The notes: generated by a model not told the origin, from the sequence alone. Counted from the stretch's first letter, positions 7,177 to 15,885 are shown. The stretch is DNA of 36,791 nucleotides from Streptomyces sp. SBT349 (GCF_001083795.1 NZ_LAVK01000028.1:1-36791); one strand, 5' to 3'. Program-made: numbers and translations.

Positions 7177-8763
7177 TCAGCTCGAAACCATGCCGAAACG
7201 GCTCCCTCCGCACAGTCCCCGGTGGTACTCGACGTACTCCTGTCCGATGGCGTGCTCCGGGTGGCGTCTCAGCGAACTGATGGAGGCTCCGTCCTTGCTC
7301 CGCCGCACGTTCCACTGTTGGTCGATGAAGATGGCCAGCGTGTCGAACTGGACATGATGGTTCGGGCACAGGCACAGCAAGTTGGCCATCTCATCCGGTC
7401 CATCGTGTGGCCTGCCGAGCCCACGGATGTGTGCTGCCTCGCTGTAGTGGCTGAACCGTGTCTCCAATCGGAGCCCGCACACCTGACACTGATGCAGGTG
7501 GAGCAGTTTCACCCTCTCCACCAGACGCTGATCCCTGTCGGGGCGCAACACAGTCGCCTGTCGGCGACCTCCGCGCCCCGTAGATCGGCCCCTGCCACTG
7601 CGCCGCTCGCCTTCCTGCTCCACGCCGCCGGCGTGCGCGTACCCGACAAGGCCCACTCGCTCCAGAAGTTCATACTGGTCGACATCTCCAAGGTAGGTGT
7701 TGCAGAGCAAGCCGATCGCCTCGGCGCGAGTGAGCGGCTGCCGCAAAAGGGTCGCCGCTTCCACCCGGAGCCCAGCGCGGGCTGCTTCCGGCTCGGCCGA
7801 AGCCGCAGTCGGCGCGAGGTCCGATTCCCCACGTTCCGCGCCAACGACCTCCCACAGCCCGCTGCCACACAGGTTCCGGAACGGGTATTCCGCAGACAGC
7901 CCGTCATCCAGCGCGCCGAATTCGTGCAGGATTGGCACGAGTTGGCTGCGGAAGGCGCCCCACGACGCCATCCGATCCCGCCCCGACAGCAGACGGCCGA
8001 TCGCCCACAGCAGCGCGAGGACCTCGTGACGTCGTTGGCGCTCATCCGGCACGCCGACGTCAAGGGTTCCGAGCGTGCGCAGCAGGTCACCCCGCCCCAG
8101 ACTCTTCCCGGTCGCGGTCGGCACGGCACCACTCGAGAGGCGTCCTCCCGCAGGCGACTGTCCGTTCAGCAGCCGGTTCAGCAGGCCCAGGTGCTGGGAG
8201 CGCAGTGCCGCCGACACAAGGGTGAGGCCACGCAGCGGCGGTGTAATGGCCAGCGCGTCCAGGAGAGGGCCCGCCGGAACGTCGAACTCGACGACGTCCC
8301 CCAGGGCCATGATGTGCTCCCAGGTGTTCTGCTCCTCCGCGTCGATTCCCCACACCGCCGCCGCCAAGTCCCGGTTGCGGAAGAGTCCCAGGATGCGGGC
8401 CCTGGCTATGAACTTCTTCTCGGCGTAGAAGAGCACCTCGTCGCCGACCTTCCGGTCTCGCAGGGCGACGGCCTTGGCGTTCCGAGTCTGGCTCGTGGGC
8501 GTCGAGCCCCACAACTTCGCCACCCCGCCGGGGAAGATGCGTTTGAGCTCCCCCGTGTCTGCCCCGAGCGCGGACTCGTACCCAGAGAGATGGATGCCCT
8601 CGCGCACCGAGTGCATGAAATGCCGACGGCCGCCCTTCTTGGCACCACCGCGGGGTTGCAGCACCCACTGGACCGCCTCGGACTCGGCGGAGCCGTCCGC
8701 CTCGCCTGCGCCTTCCGCTGCACCTACGTCGAAGATCGGCTGAGTACCGTCAGCATTTCCCAT
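7177..8763 (-). CDS. PUA/EVE-like - SBD - HNH nuclease, probable modification-dependent (type IV) restriction enzyme
   Basis: 528 aa with three regions. Residues about 30-170 resemble an EVE/PUA-superfamily modified-base reader (GDEVLFYAEKKFIARARI, then NTWEH). Residues about 242-365 match the sulfur-binding domain of ScoMcrA-type enzymes, which bind phosphorothioated DNA (RRHEVLALLWAIGR at 244-257, AEYPFRNL at 291-298, SGLWEV). Residues 424-473 form a C-terminal HNH nuclease (CQVCG at 426-430, AAH with His 445, Asn 461, CPNHH at 466-470). This combination implies cleavage of foreign DNA bearing phosphorothioate and perhaps modified bases. The ATG at 8763 lies in an unusually AT-rich stretch with no ribosome site. 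The gene stands alone. Cleavage activity and the identity of the N-terminal reader are inferences. Confidence 0.82.
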   Translation of the reverse strand: MGNADGTQPIFDVGAAEGAGEADGSAESEAVQWVLQPRGGAKKGGRRHFMHSVREGIHLSGYESALGADTGELKRIFPGGVAKLWGSTPTSQTRNAKAVALRDRKVGDEVLFYAEKKFIARARILGLFRNRDLAAAVWGIDAEEQNTWEHIMALGDVVEFDVPAGPLLDALAITPPLRGLTLVSAALRSQHLGLLNRLLNGQSPAGGRLSSGAVPTATGKSLGRGDLLRTLGTLDVGVPDERQRRHEVLALLWAIGRLLSGRDRMASWGAFRSQLVPILHEFGALDDGLSAEYPFRNLCGSGLWEVVGAERGESDLAPTAASAEPEAARAGLRVEAATLLRQPLTRAEAIGLLCNTYLGDVDQYELLERVGLVGYAHAGGVEQEGERRSGRGRSTGRGGRRQATVLRPDRDQRLVERVKLLHLHQCQVCGLRLETRFSHYSEAAHIRGLGRPHDGPDEMANLLCLCPNHHVQFDTLAIFIDQQWNVRRSKDGASISSLRRHPEHAIGQEYVEYHRGLCGGSRFGMVSS

Positions 8764-9174
8764 GGTTATAAGATTTGCATAGCAACTCTAGCCGCCTGCA
8801 GGGGGATCCGATGCGAGAAGCCCCCCACGGCTGCGGCCTCATCGAGCGTGGGCGGATAGCTACGCGGCTCGCGCGGTGGCCGGCAACCGACCTGCCGGGG
8901 CATACCGGCACGATGGCAGTCACCGCCCGCCCTCCCCAGCCTCGATCTTCTGTGATGGCCCGTCGGATTCTCTGGCCGACCGTTTCGGTCGTCGGGGCTG
9001 ATCACGGGCACGTTGGTGGCCCGGTTGACGCGTCGGGTGGGCGCCGGGTTCCACGGCCGCCCGTAGGGACAGGAAGCTACTGGTCAGCCTGGTTCGCCAG
9101 GGCCGCGAGCCGTTGCAGGGCTCCAGTGATCACGTCGGTCCAGGGTCAGTGCTTCAGGAGGGGAGGATCCGCGA
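8764..9174. other. Intergenic region without a recognisable gene
   Basis: About 410 bp upstream of the nuclease gene. The first 30 bp are AT-rich (ttataag, tttgcatagc on the plus strand) and probably hold the nuclease promoter. The rest has short open frames with no family similarity, plus a small palindrome around gaccgtttcggtc (about 8978-8990). Confidence 0.5.
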
Positions 9175-9690
9175 CGACCGGTGGTGACGAGTTGGGCAGC
9201 GTCGGAGAACAGCCGTAGCCTCTGGCGCTTGGGTTCCCACAGCCGGGCGGGGCCGATCAGGGCCAGCATCGGCATCCAGGCGAGCGGGCCAAGGGCGATC
9301 TGGACAATCTCCAGCCGGACCTGGTTCTTCGCGGTGTCGTGGAGGGGCAGGCTGGCAAGGTCGGTGGCGCGGGCGGCGCGGATGCGGTCCTCGGCGGGAG
9401 CCCGCTGGCGGTGCCGCAGTTCCAGCGCCAGTACCGCGGTGCCGGGGAGGTGGTGGCGAACAGCGTCAGCTGCCCGCCATCTGCATCGGTGAAAGGCAAC
9501 TGGGCACCAGGATGCCAGCGTTCCTGCGGACGAAAGGCCGCATGCCCCGTGGCCAGCCGTCCAGTACCCTTCCGGCTAGTCCGGCGACCCAGGCCCCGTG
9601 ACGAATCTGTCCGCCGGGTTCGACCGCCGGTGTCCATGCCGAGGCGGGATTCTTCAGCATCATCTGATGGATCTGCTCGGTGATGGTCAT
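9175..9690 (-). pseudogene. IS1380-family transposase remnant
   Basis: The C-terminal part of an IS1380-type DDE transposase is spread over three minus-strand frames. The first gives WTPAVEPGGQIRHGAWVAGL and GMRPFVRRNAGI. The second gives HPGAQLPFTDADGGQLTLFA. The third gives APAEDRIRAARATDLASLPL, AKNQVRLEIVQIALGPLAW and RLRLFSDAAQLV. The frame changes and the missing N-terminal half show a dead fragment. No terminal inverted repeats were found. Confidence 0.75.
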
Positions 9691-9877
9691 GGCCGATCAC
9701 CGGCGAGAGCCCGGAGCATGTGTCGGCCGCCGCGTTCACATGAGCGCGCATTCAAACAATACCGAACGTGAAACTCGGCGGTAACTTCTCGAATGGATGA
9801 AACCTGGGGCCGAAGCCAAGTGCCCGGTGTACGGTCGTGAGCCGATTGGCATTCTGGCATAATCAGAGGAGATTATC

Positions 9878-10330
9878 GTGATCTTGCTCGTGTTCGTGGC
9901 TGTGATTGCCCTGGCCGTCCGAGCGCTCATACGATGGCTGGAACGAGAAGGGGCTCTCCACCCGGCGCAGCCCTGGCGTTTACGCAATTTTCCCGCCGCG
10001 CCCTCGAATGCGCTGCCCTCTCATATCCCCAAGCCGGGTCAGATTTACTACGCATTTGTCCCTTTCGAGGAGATCGAGGGATACAAGGACCGACCCTGTC
10101 TGGTGCTCGCCGCTAATGAACAGAACGTAGTCGTTGCCAAGATCTCCACCCGCAATTATGTACCCGCGAATCCGATTTACCTGCCGCCCGGCACCGTGGA
10201 CGACTCTCAACGGCGCCCCAGCTTTCTGGAGCCGTCTAATATTCGGATCGTGGATGTCGGGGCGTTTCGGCGCCATGCTGGCGCGATTGATGCCGACACC
10301 TGGACGATGGTCATGAACCGGGTGTGGTGA
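9878..10330 (+). CDS. Membrane-anchored PemK/MazF-like toxin
   Basis: 150 aa. An N-terminal hydrophobic helix (about residues 2-17) and basic segment precede a PemK/MazF fold. KPGQIYYAFVPFEEIEG and DRPCLVLA mark the first strands, VVAKISTR the next, and RRHAGAIDADTW lies near the end. The GTG start at 9878 is supported by AGAGGAG six bases upstream, and CATAAT at 9858-9863 could be a -10 element. Family members are ribosome-independent mRNA endoribonucleases, normally held by an adjacent antitoxin. None is visible on either side, so this is an orphan or a domesticated membrane-tethered variant. The membrane helix is unusual for the family as a whole. Confidence 0.75.
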   Translation: MILLVFVAVIALAVRALIRWLEREGALHPAQPWRLRNFPAAPSNALPSHIPKPGQIYYAFVPFEEIEGYKDRPCLVLAANEQNVVVAKISTRNYVPANPIYLPPGTVDDSQRRPSFLEPSNIRIVDVGAFRRHAGAIDADTWTMVMNRVW

Positions 10331-10569
10331 TCTCAGGGCCCGTTGCCGGCGTCTTCACGGCTCGAACCCGCGCTGGCTGAGAGCGTCCCGTCAACGTGCG
10401 GTTCCTGGCGGGCTACCGGCGATCCGGGCTGGGGCATGGGGTGGGCAGGCGGTGACGGTATTTCCCCGGCGTGCGGTTGTTCTCACCCACCCGACTCGGG
10501 ACCCCTCCCGGACGCGCTTCCCATCGTGGGCAGCCGCCAGCGGTGGTTCGTCGGGAGAGAGGAAGACCA

Positions 10570-11482
10570 GTGGCTCCGATGGACCCGGCGGCAGCGGCTC
10601 CTGACGAACCGTCGCGACCGGAACCGACCGGGTCCGCCTCCGCTCCCCGGCCCTGCGACCCGTTCACCACCGCGCTCGCCAACGCCTGCCTCCTCGGCGC
10701 CGGATACCTGCTCCTCGGGCGGCGGCGGCTCGCCGCCACGAGCCTGGCGGTCGCGGTCGTCCTCCTCAGCTTGCACCACCCGGCAGATCACCGACCGGCT
10801 CGGCAGCCGGCCGAGCCGCGGCGACCTGCTGGACCGCGCCGCGGACGTCATCCCGGAGGTCGCACCGGCGGCGATCGTCGGATGCGGCGACGACGCCCTG
10901 GGGGACGGAGCCTGGGACCAGGAACGTGAGCGGTACCAGCAGTTCCTCGACGAGTATCCCGACCACGACCTGGCCGCCGACGCCGAGCGGGGAATCGACG
11001 AGGCCGAGACGGCCATCGAGCTCGACCGGCTGCGCGAACTCGTCCAGATCGACTACGACGGCGCCGAACCCGCCTACTGCGACGAGCCGGCCCCGTACCG
11101 CGGTGCGGATCCCTATCGCGGCGGCGGCCCGCACGCTGCCCTGCTCTTCGGCCAGTCCGACCACGCGAGCGAACTCCCCGGCGACTGGCTCGCCGACGAC
11201 CCCGCCGAGGCGGTGCTGGTGATCCGCGTCGGCGGGCAGGGGCACGGCTCCGTGGTCGAGACCTGCCCGTGCGAGTCCGACGCCAGCGCCTCCGGGTACA
11301 CGAACGTCACGTTCCACTCCATGGAGCTCTCCGTCCGGGTCCACGAGGTGCGGACCCGCCGGCGCCTGGACACCTCCACCGTGGAGGTCGGCGACAGCTG
11401 CCCCGCGATCCTGACCTACGAGTACTACGACGAGGACCGGATCGGACCCGGGAACGCCAGGTCATCCGATTCGCGCGGGTGA
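10570..11482 (+). pseudogene. Frameshifted single-pass membrane protein, unknown function
   Basis: A GTG at 10570 with GAGAGAGGAA upstream opens a frame coding a proline-rich cytoplasmic start and a membrane segment (ANACLLGAGYLLLG, LAVAVVLLSL). That frame becomes nonsense near 10770. The adjacent frame then codes a plausible soluble domain to 11482 (GDLLDRAADVIPEVAPA, YQQFLDEYPDHDLAADAERG, then an acidic region and a C-terminal strand-rich part). A single-base shift near 10771 would join them. It is either a real frameshift mutation, a sequencing error or, least likely, programmed shifting. The family was not recognised; the FLDEYPDH stretch resembles TPR-like helices. Confidence 0.5.
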
Positions 11483-11605
11483 ACGTGGTGGGTGGTCTCT
11501 CGGAGACGGCCGACTCGGGCGGAATGGCTGGAATGCGGCTATGATCCATTTCCCTCCAAATGGGAGCATAGCTCGGGTCATACGATCCGATAGGGGGGAT
11601 CTTCC

Positions 11606-11977
11606 ATGCGTTTGCTACGACTGTTAGCAGCTTCTCTCGTCGCCACAGCCTTGGTGGCCGGCCTCGGTATGGGCACCGCTTCAGCCTCGGAAACACCCGC
11701 GGCCGGCGCCCTGCAGACCTGCTCATACAGTGGCAGCCATCCCACGCTGTCCTACGACCCCAACACCTACAAGCCTGCCGTGGCCCACGCGCAGTGCCTG
11801 CTGCTCAACTTCCACACCGAGCACTGGGACGGCGCCCTGAGCAGCGACGGTTACTTCGGCAACTTGACCCGCGAGGCCGTCCTGAAGTTCCAGTCCAGCT
11901 GCGGCGGACTCACGGTGGACGGCATCATCGGCCCCAAAACCTGGGACGCTTTGCATCCCGACACCAGCTGGTGCTGA
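11606..11977 (+). CDS. Secreted peptidoglycan-binding domain protein
   Basis: 123 aa with a Sec signal (MRLLRLLAASLVATALVAG, cleavage likely after ASA near residue 27). A PG_binding_1 domain follows: SSDGYFGNLTREAVLKFQ and VDGIIGPKTWDAL are the hallmark halves of that repeat. Cysteines near 38, 53, 100 and 123 could form disulfides. No catalytic domain is attached, so it probably binds cell-wall peptidoglycan or serves as a small exported wall protein. ATG at 11606 has the GGGGGGA ribosome site at 11592-11599. It is monocistronic, with a strong stem-loop after it. Confidence 0.88.
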   Translation: MRLLRLLAASLVATALVAGLGMGTASASETPAAGALQTCSYSGSHPTLSYDPNTYKPAVAHAQCLLLNFHTEHWDGALSSDGYFGNLTREAVLKFQSSCGGLTVDGIIGPKTWDALHPDTSWC

Positions 11978-12011
11978 GGTCGTCGCCGTGAGGTGACGCG
12001 AGCCTGACGGG

Positions 12012-12038
12012 CCGGCCGGGCGACGTTCGCCCGGCCGG
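12012..12038 (+). terminator. Strong GC stem-loop terminator
   Basis: A perfect 12-bp inverted repeat (12012-12023 with 12027-12038) with a 3-base loop lies 35 bp after the stop of the peptidoglycan-binding protein gene. It has no U-tract. Confidence 0.6.
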
Positions 12039-12249
12039 TCCCGGGAGTCGGCTCCGGAGGCCGAGGCGGATCGATGCGCTCGATCCGCCCGCCCACCATC
12101 GCGCGCACGAACCGGAAGCCGCGGGAAGGCATGCCCTCCCGCCTCCGGTCCAGGTCCGGTCTCGCTCCGGGTGTCGAGAACGCGGCACCGGCTCCGTCCC
12201 AGTGGTACCAGTAGCCGGAACGGACCGCGCGACGCAGAAGGAGCACCCC

Positions 12250-12690
12250 GTGACGATTCAGCGGATGGACAACGTAGGCATCGTCGTCGACGATCTGGAG
12301 GCCGCCGTCGCCTTCTTCACCGAGCTCGGCATGGAGCTCGAAGGCGAGGCGCAGATCGAGGGAATCTGCGCGGACCAGATGGTCGGCCTCGACGGGGTCC
12401 GCAGCGCCATCGCGATGATGCGCACCCCGGACGGCCACGGCAAGCTGGAGCTGACGAAGTTCCACGCCCCCGCGGCGATCACCGCCGGGCCGCTCAACCC
12501 GCCACCCAACACGCTCGGCCTGCACCGTGTCATGTTCGCCGTCGACGACATCGACGACACGATCACCCGCCTGCGCCGCCATGGCGCCGAACTCCTCGGC
12601 GAGGTGGCGCGGTACGAGAACGTCTACCGACTCTGCAACCTCCGCGGCCCCTCGGGAATCATCGTCGCTCTGGCCGAACGGATCGGCTGA
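12250..12690 (+). CDS. VOC-family (glyoxalase/bleomycin-resistance-like) protein
   Basis: 146 aa with two beta-alpha-beta-beta-beta modules. The first starts RMDNVGIVVDDLEAAVAFFT and the second LGLHRVMFAVDDIDDTI. VOC proteins bind a metal and catalyse isomerisation, epimerisation, ring cleavage or drug sequestration. Candidate ligands are the aspartate or histidine near the module starts and the glutamate in KLELTKF. GTG at 12250 is chosen because AAGGAG lies six bases upstream; an ATG at 12202 would add unconserved residues. It stands alone. The substrate cannot be predicted. Confidence 0.85.
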   Translation: MTIQRMDNVGIVVDDLEAAVAFFTELGMELEGEAQIEGICADQMVGLDGVRSAIAMMRTPDGHGKLELTKFHAPAAITAGPLNPPPNTLGLHRVMFAVDDIDDTITRLRRHGAELLGEVARYENVYRLCNLRGPSGIIVALAERIG

Positions 12691-12730
12691 AAGCTGTCCG
12701 CCCGGGCGGCCAGGTCGTCGATGGTGACGA

Positions 12731-12776
12731 TCGTCAACTCTGGTTGACGAGTTACGGGTGGTCAACTAAAGTTGAC
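12731..12776 (+). promoter_or_regulatory. Two-operator leaderless promoter of the HTH-serine hydrolase operon
   Basis: There are two palindromes of the type GTCAAC-N4-GTTGAC. One is at 12731-12750 with 8-bp arms (TCGTCAAC TCTG GTTGACGA) and one at 12761-12776 with 6-bp arms. A -35 TTGACG (12744-12749) and a -10 TAAAGT (12767-12772) are 17 bp apart, and each is embedded in one palindrome. The ATG at 12779 falls seven bases after the -10, so the mRNA is probably leaderless. A repressor bound here would block both promoter hexamers; autoregulation by the downstream HTH protein is inferred. Confidence 0.7.
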
Positions 12777-12778
12777 GC

Positions 12779-13015
12779 ATGGATGTGAGGCAGCTGACCA
12801 CGCTCGCGGCATCGACCGCCGATGACGATCCCCTGGCCGGCTTGGACGCCGTCGCGCGACTTCGCGCCGAGGTGGAACGCATCGAAGCGGTGCTGGTACG
12901 CCGCGCGCGCAACAAAGGCGCCACATGGCCGCGGATCGCCGCTGTCCTGGGCGTCTCGAAGCAGGCGGTCCACAAGAAGCACGGCGGTCGGGGCCTGTTC
13001 GGCGGTCGGTCATGA
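12779..13015 (+). CDS. Small HTH DNA-binding protein
   Basis: 78 aa. An N-terminal helical part (LDAVARLRAEVERIEAVLVR) leads into a helix-turn-helix near residues 45-68 (GATWPRIAAVLGVSKQAVHK). This is the architecture of small Streptomyces regulators paired with a downstream enzyme. The start is ATG at 12779, directly behind a promoter with no room for a ribosome site, consistent with leaderless translation. Its TGA overlaps the next ATG (ATGA). It probably binds the GTCAAC-N4-GTTGAC palindromes in its own promoter (inference). Confidence 0.8.
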   Translation: MDVRQLTTLAASTADDDPLAGLDAVARLRAEVERIEAVLVRRARNKGATWPRIAAVLGVSKQAVHKKHGGRGLFGGRS

Positions 13016-14007
13016 CCGCCGCGATCCGTGGCGACGAGCGGCTCGCCGCCAGGCTCGGCGAACTCCTGGGCCCGCGCCACCCGGGCGCCGCGGCGGCCGT
13101 GGTCTCGCCTCGGGGCATCGGAGTGGCGAGCCGCGGCGCCGACCTCGACAGCGACTTCGAGATCGGTTCGATCACCAAGGCCGTCACCGGGCTGCTGTAC
13201 GCGGACGCGCTCGCACGAGGCGAGATCGGCCCTGATGCGACTCTTGGCGACCTGCTGCCGCTGGGCGACGTCCCCGCCGCGCGGGTGACGCTGGAGTCGC
13301 TGAGCACCCATCGGTCCGGCCTGCCCGGGCTGCCCACGTCCGCGCGACCCCGGCGGCGCACCATCGCCCTGTGGCGACACGGGATCAACCCCTACGGCGA
13401 AACCCTCGAACAGCTCCTCGACCAGGCCCGAGGCGTTCCGCTGGGCAAGCCGCGGCCACGCTACTCCAACTTCGGGTTCGAACTGCTCGGTCATGCCCTG
13501 GCCCGTGCCGCCGCGACGACCTACGCGGAGCTCCTCCACCGACGCATCGCCGCCCCGCTGGAACTCGACTGCTTCTACGCCCCGGGGACGCCCGACCGGC
13601 TTCGGCCCGGAGCGCTCACCGGCAGAAGCCGCCGAGGACGGCCTCGGCAACCATGGCGTGGCGAGGGATTCGCACCGGCGGGCGGCATCCGGGCTTCCCT
13701 CACCAGCATGGCCCGCTTCACAGCGGCGGTGCTCGACGGCAACGCCCCGGGCATCGCGGCGCTCGATCCGATCGCCCCATTCGGCGCGGGCGCCCACATC
13801 GGCGCCGCATGGATCACGATCACGGTCAAAGGCCGACCGATCACCTGGCACAACGGCGGCACCGGTGGCTTCCGGTCCTGGCTCGGACTCGACCGCGGCA
13901 CCGGCGTCGGCCTCGTCATCCTCTCGGCCACCGCCGCACCGGTCGACCGTCACGGATTCGCACTCCTGGCCGAGTACGGCAGCGAACACGTACGGGACCG
14001 CACGTAG
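13012..14007 (+). CDS. Serine hydrolase, class C beta-lactamase/DD-peptidase family
   Basis: 331 aa. The catalytic triad motifs of the penicillin-binding-like serine hydrolases are all present: SITK at 53-56, YSN at 151-153 and HNG at 280-282, plus the typical THRSGLPGLP segment at 99-108. There is no signal peptide, so it is probably cytoplasmic and more likely an esterase or peptidase than a secreted beta-lactamase. ATG at 13012 overlaps the upstream HTH stop by 4 bp, giving translational coupling and shared control by the two-operator promoter. True substrate unknown. Confidence 0.88.
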   Translation: MTAAIRGDERLAARLGELLGPRHPGAAAAVVSPRGIGVASRGADLDSDFEIGSITKAVTGLLYADALARGEIGPDATLGDLLPLGDVPAARVTLESLSTHRSGLPGLPTSARPRRRTIALWRHGINPYGETLEQLLDQARGVPLGKPRPRYSNFGFELLGHALARAAATTYAELLHRRIAAPLELDCFYAPGTPDRLRPGALTGRSRRGRPRQPWRGEGFAPAGGIRASLTSMARFTAAVLDGNAPGIAALDPIAPFGAGAHIGAAWITITVKGRPITWHNGGTGGFRSWLGLDRGTGVGLVILSATAAPVDRHGFALLAEYGSEHVRDRT

Positions 14008-14051
14008 CCGACGTGCACGATCGGATCGGCCGGACGGGATCTCGTCGACCA

Positions 14052-15001
14052 TCAGTCGACGATGGCTCCTGAACTCCTCAGTGCTGCTCTCAGGCGTTCC
14101 GGGTCGAGTTCATGTGCCGACGTTCGTTCCAGGGCGGCCAGAGCGGCGGCCGTGCCCGCCGCCTGGCCGGTCGCCATGGAAGGGCTCAGGACCCGCAGTG
14201 CCGCCAATGCCTCGTGGCTGGCACTGATGCAACGCCCACTCGCGAGCAGGTTGTCCACCTCCCGAGCCACCAGCGAACGGTAGGGGATGGTGTAGTAGTC
14301 CCCGTCGTCCAGGTGTTGCCATTGCGCGCTTCCGCTCTCCGGTTGATGATTCTCGACCGAGCTGGCGCCGAAATCGGCTGCATGTTGAGGGGATCGGCAC
14401 GCTCCGCGGCGTGCGGCTCCCCGGTGTCGGCGCGTGCCTCCGCACCCATCACGTGCTCGACCCCGCACAGGGGGAGCAACTCGCCGGTGTCCGTTGCATC
14501 GACGAACCAGTCCGCCGCCACGCTCGCCCGCTCGCCGCTGCGCGCGTCTGCCAGTACGACGTCGCTCACGCGGTCACCGTCCGTGTGAGCGGCAGTGGGC
14601 CGATGCTCCAGCAGCACACGCAGCCGCCCTGAGGAGACGAAGGGCGCCAGCATCGCCTCGATCACCGTCACGCCGACACGAGGCTCGAAACACAGGGCGG
14701 ACACCCGGCCGTCTCCCGGGTTCAGATCCGGTCGCCGACGAGCCGAGTGGACGAGTGGGCGATGTCGCCGATAGTAGTCGCGGACGTCGTCCCGCAGCCG
14801 GCGATACGTCCGGGTACAGCCGAACTGCTCGATCCACGGGTGTTCGTCCGGCGGTACCGCCTGGCTGGTCAGCACGCCGCCGAGCCAGTCGGTCTGTTCG
14901 GTCACTATGACATTGATCCCGTGCTCGGCGGCGGTCAGGGCGGCGGCCACGCCCCCGAGCCCTCCGCCGACCACCAGCAGGTCCGTACGCAGCGTGAGCA
15001 T
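14052..15001 (-). pseudogene. FAD-dependent oxidoreductase with large internal deletion and frameshift
   Basis: The start (ATG 15001) codes a normal FAD-binding N-terminus (DLLVVGGGLGGVAAALTAAE) and about 200 residues of the FAD_oxidored family (PF12831), up to [10 protein letters not shown]. The next in-frame residues are nonsense. In the adjacent frame the conserved C-terminus resumes ([46 protein letters not shown]) to the stop at 14052. Compared with family members of 500 aa or more, roughly 150-200 central residues are missing at the junction near 14370-14390. The product cannot be functional. It is divergent from the AraC-type gene, which probably once regulated it. Confidence 0.8.
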
Positions 15002-15036
15002 GGCGGTAACCGTAGCCATACCGACAAGGCGGACCA

Positions 15037-15885
15037 ATGGCTGAGATGCGTGATTCCATGTCCGAGCTTGATGCCGGTGCCGGCGGCCCGTTCGGGGTCC
15101 TCGGGGCTCGTTTCGGCGAAATCACCTATCCCGCGGGCACCGCGACCACTCCGCAGGCCCTGCACGAGGTCCTGTTCATCATCACTCACCGTGGGGCCAT
15201 GCGCGCCGAGTTGGCGGACATGACGTTCCAGACCGGGAAGGGCGAGGTCGCCCTGTTCCTCCCAGGAGATCTCAACAAGCTGCGGTTCGACGACACCCAA
15301 CTCACGCGGCAGTCCTGGTTCGCCGGTCAACTGCGGGGACTCACCCCCGCCATGCGTGAGCGCCTGTGGAACCTGCCACGGAGAAAGGCCGCGTCCTCCG
15401 CCATCACCTACCTGGTCCGCGAGGCCCTGACCTGCGAGCTCACGCACCTCACGGCCGACGGCGCCCTCCTCGACGCGCTCGCCACCGCGATACTGCTGCG
15501 CTACCTGGCCGAGGTGGAATCCGACCCGAGGCGATTCCCGCGGTCACTCGAACTGGCCCGCCTGCACATCCACACGCATGTGGAACAGCGGCTCGCCCTC
15601 GGCGATATCGCCCAGGCCGCCGGCGTCACGCCACCCCACCTCATCCGGTTGTTCCGCGCGCATCTCGGGACGACGCCCATGGAATACCTGTGGAGCAGAC
15701 GAATCACCCTGGGGATCGAACTCCTGTCGTCCACCGATCTTTCGGTGGGCGCCGTTGCCGCGCACTGCGGCTTCAGCACCAGCTTCCACTTCTCCCGTCG
15801 CATCCGCGAAGCGACCGGGGTCAGTCCGACGCAATTGCGTAAAGGGCTGACCAGGACGGGCCCGATGCCGGAAAACGCCGGCTGA
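15037..15885 (+). CDS. AraC-family transcriptional regulator
   Basis: 282 aa with an N-terminal cupin-like sensor region (EVLFIITHRGAMRAELADMT, VALFLPGDLNKLRF) and a C-terminal double-HTH AraC domain from about 175. The first HTH is LALGDIAQAAGVTPPHLIRL and the second is SVGAVAAHCGFSTSFHFSRR, ending TGVSPTQLRK. ATG at 15037 has AAGGCGGA upstream; ATG at 15058 is an alternative. It is transcribed away from the broken FAD oxidoreductase, the usual layout of an AraC activator and its target, so it may now be an orphan regulator. Confidence 0.88.
   Translation: MAEMRDSMSELDAGAGGPFGVLGARFGEITYPAGTATTPQALHEVLFIITHRGAMRAELADMTFQTGKGEVALFLPGDLNKLRFDDTQLTRQSWFAGQLRGLTPAMRERLWNLPRRKAASSAITYLVREALTCELTHLTADGALLDALATAILLRYLAEVESDPRRFPRSLELARLHIHTHVEQRLALGDIAQAAGVTPPHLIRLFRAHLGTTPMEYLWSRRITLGIELLSSTDLSVGAVAAHCGFSTSFHFSRRIREATGVSPTQLRKGLTRTGPMPENAG

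Noticed and set aside
6166..8859. Plus-strand open frame of 897 codons spanning the regulator and nuclease
   Set aside because: It crosses two convergent well-supported genes in wrong frames and has Arg/Pro/His-rich low-complexity content.
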